A DNA stretch of 20,127 nt from contig CAJPKN010000017.1 in assembly GCA_905370385.1 (NCBI GenBank), positions 1-20,127 of the forward strand. Reading direction: 5' to 3'. Origin of the DNA: Stomatobaculum longum. GTDB taxonomy: Bacteria > Bacillota > Clostridia > Lachnospirales > Lachnospiraceae. The notes beneath the pieces were generated by a model that worked only from the letters and a program-made list of their open reading frames with translations, was not told where the DNA came from and did no database searches. A program made the position numbers and the translations under genes. Shown here piece by piece: positions 16,034 through 20,127 of the stretch (its first letter is position 1; the number at the start of each line of letters is the position of its first letter).

Positions 16034-17272
16034 ATGAAGGCGAAGAAAGTGCTCTTGTCGGCGCTCGCACTGGCGTTGCTGTCGACGGCTCCCGCGACGG
16101 TATCGTGGGGCGCAAGCGGACAGAAGATCGGCAATGTGAGACTTAACGTGAAGAACCGTCTGGAGCCGGGCAGCAGCCTGGGGCGGGACGGCGCGATACT
16201 CGGCGAACCGGCGAAGGGCGAACTCGGCATCTGGGAAAACGCGGATTCCTATGACTTGGAGAGCGTGCGCGTGACCTCGGGCTTCGGTGACAATCTCGCA
16301 ATCGGCACCGAAATCGGCGTGGAGGCGGTGATACGCACGACGGGCGGCGGAAAGACCTTTTCGACAACCCTCGGCGCGGGCGATGTGCATCTCTCGGACA
16401 ACAGCGTCACGATTACGGATGTGCGGCGCAGCAAACAGCGCCTCATAGTGAGCCTGCGTTTTTCGGGCATCAAGGGCAATTATGCGGAGCCCGAGCAGGC
16501 GGAGTGGAAATCAGGACAGACGGGTGTTGCGAGTTGGCGCGCGCCTTCCAATTCAAGCGGCAGCTACGAAGCGGTGCTGCGGCGCGGCAACGATGTCGTG
16601 AAGCGCGCCTTTGGCGTCACAGGCGAGAGTTACAATTTCTATCCCTATATGACCAAGCCCGGTCACTACAGTTTCCGGGTTCGCACCGAGGCGAAGGGCA
16701 CGGGCAAGGCCTCCGGATGGACCGAATCGGGCTCGATGCGCATCAGTGCGCAACAGGTTTCCGACGGGCGCGGTGCCGTTTGGGATCAGAACGGAGGTCC
16801 CACGGGTGAGACGAACAATGTCGTAAAAGCGGGTTGGATTTTGAACGGCGACAGCTGGAGTTACCGCTATCCGGACGGCAGCTTTAAGAAGGACGGCTGG
16901 GAGCAGATTGAGGGCAAGTGGTACCTCTTCAGCTCCGAGGGCAAGATGCGCACCGGTTGGGCGCGCACCGTTTCGGGTTGGTACTATTTTGCCGAGAGCG
17001 GCGAAATGCTGACCGGTTGGCAAAATGTAAACGGCGTCGAGTATTACCTGAACCCGGATGCGGATTCGCCGACCTACGGCAAGATGGCCGCGAACGAGCT
17101 CATCATGGACGGAAACAAGTTCTACTACGCGCTCGGAGACGGACAGCGCGCCAAGGGCTGGGTGCAGCTCGGCGATCACTGGGGTTATTTCTACCCGGAG
17201 AGCGGCGAGATGGCGCGAAACACGACCATAGATACCTTCTATGTGGACGCGAGCGGCGCTTGGAAGCGTTGA
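16034..17272 (+). CDS. Secreted cell-wall-binding (CW) repeat protein
   Basis: Probably exported by Sec and held on the cell surface by choline-binding-like CW repeats; no enzyme domain is recognised. Residues 1-27 form a signal peptide (MKAKK, then LLSALALALLSTA, likely cut after WGA). Residues 28-150 are beta-rich and unassigned. Residues about 155-237 look like an Ig/fibronectin-type fold (ASWRAPSNSSGSYEAVLR, ending SGSMRIS). CW repeats with the Gly-Trp start follow at 267, 288, 308 and 328, then a degenerate copy at about 360 and another at 375 (GYFYPESGEMARNT). The SD AAGGAGG lies at 16021-16027. The gene is monocistronic and converges on a smaller CW protein. The true ligand (teichoic acid, choline, glycan) cannot be told. 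Confidence 0.9.
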   Translation: MKAKKVLLSALALALLSTAPATVSWGASGQKIGNVRLNVKNRLEPGSSLGRDGAILGEPAKGELGIWENADSYDLESVRVTSGFGDNLAIGTEIGVEAVIRTTGGGKTFSTTLGAGDVHLSDNSVTITDVRRSKQRLIVSLRFSGIKGNYAEPEQAEWKSGQTGVASWRAPSNSSGSYEAVLRRGNDVVKRAFGVTGESYNFYPYMTKPGHYSFRVRTEAKGTGKASGWTESGSMRISAQQVSDGRGAVWDQNGGPTGETNNVVKAGWILNGDSWSYRYPDGSFKKDGWEQIEGKWYLFSSEGKMRTGWARTVSGWYYFAESGEMLTGWQNVNGVEYYLNPDADSPTYGKMAANELIMDGNKFYYALGDGQRAKGWVQLGDHWGYFYPESGEMARNTTIDTFYVDASGAWKR

Positions 17273-17287
17273 GCAGAGAGAGACACG

Positions 17288-17319
17288 AAAAAGGGAAGCG
17301 CCGAGGCGCTTCCCTTTTT
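17288..17319. terminator. Shared bidirectional terminator
   Basis: AAAAAGGGAAGCGC (17288-17301) pairs perfectly with GCGCTTCCCTTTTT (17306-17319), 14 bp around a CGAG loop. The five T at the + end and five A at the start (T on the minus transcript) let it stop both convergent genes, the one ending at 17272 (+) and the one ending at 17346 (-). Confidence 0.9.
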
Positions 17320-17345
17320 GATTACTTGACAAAAGTGATGATTGA

Positions 17346-17702
17346 TTACCACTCGTGGACTTTAATCATGCGGCCGTCATCATCCACATCATAGTTCAGG
17401 ACCTTGGTATTTCTGGCAAGAACCCCCGTCTCCGGGTAAAAGTAATACCAGTCTCCGTTGATTTTGTCCCAGCCGGAATTTCTGACTCCCTTTTTGAAGT
17501 AGTAGAAATTTCCCTCTTTGTCTTGCACCCAGCCGGTAACGGACTTACCGTCTTTACCGCTGATGGCAACGCCCTGCTCGGTCTGCGTGAGCGTATAGCT
17601 GTTTGCATCCAGAAGCTTGTGCGCAGCAAAGGCGGGAACTGCCTGTGATATGGAAAGGACCAGCGCGAACAGTAATGCAATCCGCAACCCTTTTTGCTTC
17701 AT
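17346..17702 (-). CDS. Small secreted CW-repeat protein
   Basis: A 118-residue exported protein of unknown role. The chosen start (minus-strand ATG at 17702) follows a very good SD AAAGGAGG with eight bases of spacing. An in-frame start 11 codons further up (17735) falls on the -10 box and lacks an SD. Residues 1-26 form a signal peptide (MKQKGLRIALLFALVLSISQ, cleavage after PAFA). The mature part has about 30 non-repeat residues, then CW repeats starting at Gly-Trp 57 and 77 (YYFYPETGVLARNT) and a tail YDVDDDGRM. That tail resembles the C terminus of the convergent 412-aa protein. Its base composition looks less GC-rich than its neighbours'. It could be an adhesin fragment or a regulator, but nothing shows which. 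Confidence 0.88.
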   Translation of the reverse strand: MKQKGLRIALLFALVLSISQAVPAFAAHKLLDANSYTLTQTEQGVAISGKDGKSVTGWVQDKEGNFYYFKKGVRNSGWDKINGDWYYFYPETGVLARNTKVLNYDVDDDGRMIKVHEW

Positions 17703-17734
17703 GGTATTATCCTCCTTTCCCTTTGTCTGCATCA

Positions 17735-17743
17735 ATTATAGCA
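17735..17743 (-). promoter_or_regulatory. Extended -10 promoter of the small CW-repeat gene
   Basis: Read on the minus strand, TGC-TATAAT gives a perfect -10 (plus positions 17735-17740) with an extended TG (17741-17743). The -35 region is T-rich and poor. Transcription would start near 17728, leaving about 26 bases before the ATG with the SD in between. Confidence 0.65.
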
Positions 17744-17848
17744 GATTTTATGCAGGAAAAAAGTGACTTAGGAGAGCTGTAAGCATATCGTAAGGAATTC
17801 TACCTTTTTGCCCGCAGAGCCTGTGTCCTATGCAGTATATAGGCTTTG

Positions 17849-17857
17849 TGGTATACT
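17849..17857 (+). promoter_or_regulatory. Extended -10 promoter of the TPP-enzyme operon
   Basis: TGG-TATACT (TG at 17849-17850, -10 at 17852-17857) has five of six -10 bases and an extended TG, but no recognisable -35 box. Two inverted repeats overlap it: AGTATA (17834-17839) with TATACT (17852-17857), and CCTAT (17827-17831) with ATAGG (17839-17843). They could mark an operator, though the arms are short. The leader before the ATG at 17914 would be about 50 bases. Confidence 0.5.
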
Positions 17858-17913
17858 AAACGATATATGCCAAGTAGTGGGTGGCAGTCAAAATTTTGAG
17901 GCCGGAGGTCAAA

Positions 17914-19851
17914 ATGCGGATTAAAGTCAGCAACTACATTTCGAGAAAACTGGTGGAGAGCGGCATCGTGCGCGGCTTCAGCGTGGTCGGAGGCGGTGCG
18001 ATGCACTTAAACAATGCGCTGGGACATGAAGAGGGACTCACGATTACCTACAATCATCACGAGCAGGCTTGTGCGATTGCGGCGGAGTGCTACGCGCGCA
18101 TCAACAATAAGCCCGCTGTGGTCTGTGTGACCACGGGACCCGGCGGCACGAATGCGCTGACCGGTGTGGTCGGCGCGTGGCTTGACTCCATCCCGATGCT
18201 TGTGATTTCGGGACAAATCCGCACGGACTGGACCGCGCGCATGTCGGGTGTACACATCCGGGCGCTCGGCGACCAGGAATTCGATATCTGCAAGTCAGTC
18301 GAGGCGATGACCAAGTACTGCGAGATGGTCACGGATCCGCTGCGCATTCGCTACTGTCTCGAGAAGGCACTGTACCTCGCGGAACACGGAAGACCGGGCC
18401 CGACCTGGCTTGACATTCCGCTCGACGTGCAAGGTGCCTTTGTGGAGACAGATGAGCTCCCGGGCTTTGATCCGGAGAACTATGAGGCGGGCGGCGACGG
18501 CTTTGCGGCGCCCTCGGCGCATAAAATTCCCGCGGACGAGGCAGGGAAGGGCGAGTACCGCGCTGTGCTGCCGAAGAAGGTGAGCCGCGAACTCGCGGAG
18601 GAGATCATTGCGCACATTGCTGCGGCAAAGCGCCCGGTCTTCAACGCGGGCAACGGCATACGGATTGCAAACGCGCACGCGGAATTCCTCGCGGTCGCGC
18701 GGAAACTCGGCATTCCGGTCGTGGTCGGCTGGGATTCCGAGGACTGCCTCCCGAGCGACGATGTTCTCTACGCGGGACGCCCCGGCAACTTCGGCGATCG
18801 CCCGGGTAACTTTGCGGTTCAGAACGCGGATCTGGTCTTCTCCGTGGGTTCGCGCCTCAGCGTGCGTCAGGTCGGCTTCCAGTCGAAGGCGTGGGCGCGC
18901 GAGGCTTTTACGATTGTGAACGATATCGACGCGGAGGAGCTGAAGAAGCCCACCATCCACGTCTCGCTTCCGGTCCATGCGGATGCGAAGGATCTCTTAA
19001 CGGTCATGAACGAAGTGCTGGATGAAAAGCAGACGCCGATTTTCGGCGGCGGCGAAGGCCTTCGCGGCATGAGCTGGAGCGAGACCTGCAAGTACTGGGT
19101 GAAGCGCTATCCGGTGGTGCAGGAGAAACACTTATCGGTACCGGCTTCGCGTCCGGCAAATGTCTATGCGCTGATTCATAAGCTCGGCGATGCGGTGACG
19201 GAGAACACAATTACCGTGGTCGGAAACGGTTCCGCCTGCGTGGTCGGCGGCCATGCCTACCGGATTAAGAAGGGGCAGCGCTTCATCTCGAACTCCGCAA
19301 TCGCTTCGATGGGCTACGATCTTCCGGCGGCCATCGGCGCGGCGAAGGCAAACGAGGATCGTAAGCGCTATGAGCGCGATATTATTCTACTGACCGGCGA
19401 CGGCAGTATTATGATGAACCTGCAGGAACTGCAGACCATTTCCGGCGCAAAGATGCCGATTAAAATGTTCCTCATCAACAACGACGGCTACCATTCGATT
19501 CGCCAGACCGAGCGCAACTTCTTCGGCGACCAGCCGCTGATCGGCATAGGCAGCGACAGCGGGGACCTCAGTTTCCCGTCTTTCGAAAAGATTGCGGCAG
19601 CGTTCGAGTTGCCTTATGTCGCAGCGCGGAATAACGATGAGATCGATGAGGCGATACAAAAGACGCTTGTGGCAGAGGGACCGATTCTCTGCGAGATCTT
19701 CGTGGATACCGACCAGAACTTTGAGCCGAAGTCCGGCGGAAAGCGTCTGCCGGACGGCAGCATGGTGAGCCCGCCGCTTGAGGAGCTGGTTCCGTTCCTC
19801 AGCGATGAGGAGCTGGATGAGAATATGATTGTGCCGAGGTTTCAGCCGTGA
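17914..19851 (+). CDS. TPP-dependent enzyme of the acetolactate-synthase superfamily, glycan-cluster type
   Basis: Three-domain thiamine-pyrophosphate enzyme, 645 residues from ATG 17914 (SD GGAGGT, 17904-17909). The PYR domain (about 1-175) has the catalytic-type Glu50 (HHEQACAIAAE) and TTGPGGTNALTGVVGAWLDS. The central domain spans about 222-370. The PP domain has the TPP/Mg motif GDG at 495-497 and Asn-Asn at 522-523. A linker of about 45 residues (about 177-221) and a C tail (PPLEELVPFLSDEELDENMI) make it longer than the usual IlvB of about 560. That tail, no ilvN partner and a four-base overlap with an epimerase gene speak against branched-chain amino-acid synthesis. YerE-like two-carbon transfer from pyruvate to a keto-sugar nucleotide is one possibility; substrate unknown. 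Confidence 0.85.
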   Translation: MRIKVSNYISRKLVESGIVRGFSVVGGGAMHLNNALGHEEGLTITYNHHEQACAIAAECYARINNKPAVVCVTTGPGGTNALTGVVGAWLDSIPMLVISGQIRTDWTARMSGVHIRALGDQEFDICKSVEAMTKYCEMVTDPLRIRYCLEKALYLAEHGRPGPTWLDIPLDVQGAFVETDELPGFDPENYEAGGDGFAAPSAHKIPADEAGKGEYRAVLPKKVSRELAEEIIAHIAAAKRPVFNAGNGIRIANAHAEFLAVARKLGIPVVVGWDSEDCLPSDDVLYAGRPGNFGDRPGNFAVQNADLVFSVGSRLSVRQVGFQSKAWAREAFTIVNDIDAEELKKPTIHVSLPVHADAKDLLTVMNEVLDEKQTPIFGGGEGLRGMSWSETCKYWVKRYPVVQEKHLSVPASRPANVYALIHKLGDAVTENTITVVGNGSACVVGGHAYRIKKGQRFISNSAIASMGYDLPAAIGAAKANEDRKRYERDIILLTGDGSIMMNLQELQTISGAKMPIKMFLINNDGYHSIRQTERNFFGDQPLIGIGSDSGDLSFPSFEKIAAAFELPYVAARNNDEIDEAIQKTLVAEGPILCEIFVDTDQNFEPKSGGKRLPDGSMVSPPLEELVPFLSDEELDENMIVPRFQP

Positions 19852-20127
19852 GAGTGCTCTTAAGCGGCGCAAGCAGTTTTTTGGGGCTTGCACTCGCGAA
19901 GGAACTGCTCGACGCGGGACATGAGGTGTTTGCGCCGCTCCGGCAGAAGCCGGGGCGGGCGGCGCTGCCGCTTGCGGGGAAAGGCTTTCACCTCTTCCCC
20001 GGCGATATGGAAGAGCGGACTGTTCTTCGGCAGAATCTGGAACAGGAACTGACGGCAGCGGAGGCGCTGCCGTTAGATGTCTGTTTCCACCTCGCCTGGG
20101 GCGGGGTGGGACAGCGGGGGCGCATGG
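19848..20127 (+). CDS. NAD(P)-dependent epimerase/dehydratase, partial (5' end only)
   Basis: Start of a short-chain-dehydrogenase-type sugar-nucleotide enzyme; 93 complete codons lie in the window and the rest is cut off. The GTG at 19848 overlaps the TGA of the TPP gene in a GTGA, so translation is coupled. The N terminus MRVLLSGASSFLGLALAKEL is a Rossmann dinucleotide-binding motif (Gly7 to Gly13), with Ser replacing the middle Gly of the usual GxxGxxG. A GD pair (PGDMEER) follows the second beta-strand region and HLAWGG matches the HxAW/HxAA strand of this family. Substrate cannot be told; a 4-keto-sugar nucleotide reductase or epimerase is likely from context. Confidence 0.85.
   Translation, partial: MRVLLSGASSFLGLALAKELLDAGHEVFAPLRQKPGRAALPLAGKGFHLFPGDMEERTVLRQNLEQELTAAEALPLDVCFHLAWGGVGQRGRM

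Noticed and set aside
16832..17272. Tandem repeats as a CRISPR or satellite array
   Set aside because: The periodicity of about 60 bases is explained by the roughly 20-residue CW protein repeats, with no identical DNA units or spacers.
17914..19851. Calling the TPP enzyme IlvB (acetolactate synthase large subunit)
   Set aside because: The protein is about 80 residues longer, has a distinct C tail, lacks a neighbouring ilvN and is coupled to a sugar epimerase. Superfamily membership alone does not support the gene name.

Overview
The window holds a complete Firmicutes-type S10-spc-alpha ribosomal protein supercluster on the + strand (about 30-15902), followed by a short accessory region. Gene order, zinc-type S14, a zinc-less S4, adk-map-infA inside the run and a long-form L17 all point to a Clostridia member. 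The L17 insertion and choline-binding-like (CW) repeat proteins suggest the family Lachnospiraceae, in a lineage of fairly high GC. The family assignment is inference; genus cannot be read from this window.

Layout: rpsJ-rplC-rplD-rplW-rplB-rpsS-rplV-rpsC-rplP-rpmC-rpsQ (S10 block, 30-5270); rplN-rplX-rplE-rpsN-rpsH-rplF-rplR-rpsE-rpmD-rplO-secY-adk-map-infA (spc block, 5297-12474); rpmJ-rpsM-rpsK-rpsD-rpoA-rplQ (alpha block, 12567-15902). A strong Rho-independent terminator closes the run at 15913-15951. A good sigma-A-type extended -10 promoter lies in front of rpmJ, so the alpha block can probably be transcribed separately. Hairpins without U-tracts sit between rpsJ and rplC, secY and adk, rpsD and rpoA, and rpoA and rplQ. 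Several starts are corrected here: rpmC to 4791 GTG, rplO to 8944, adk to 10798, map to 11462, rpoA to 14290 TTG, the small minus-strand CW-repeat gene to 17702, and the TPP enzyme to 17914. rpmJ (37 codons) is a small gene added from the sequence.

Downstream, two secreted cell-wall-binding repeat proteins face each other: 412 aa on + and 118 aa on -. They share one perfect bidirectional terminator. A divergent promoter region then leads to a TPP-dependent enzyme of 645 aa. It resembles the acetolactate synthase superfamily but looks like the type found in surface-polysaccharide clusters. Its stop overlaps the GTG start of an NAD(P)-dependent epimerase/dehydratase that runs off the window, so a nucleotide-sugar or surface-glycan operon probably begins at 17.9 kb.

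Most of the window is conserved translation machinery: ribosomal proteins, the Sec translocon channel, RNA polymerase alpha, IF-1, methionine aminopeptidase and adenylate kinase. I see no tRNA, rRNA, CRISPR array, insertion sequence or phage gene, and no intergenic stretch above 300 bases. I find no convincing new system. The parts most worth following are the TPP-enzyme/epimerase pair, the inverted pair of CW-repeat genes and the inter-gene RNA hairpins.
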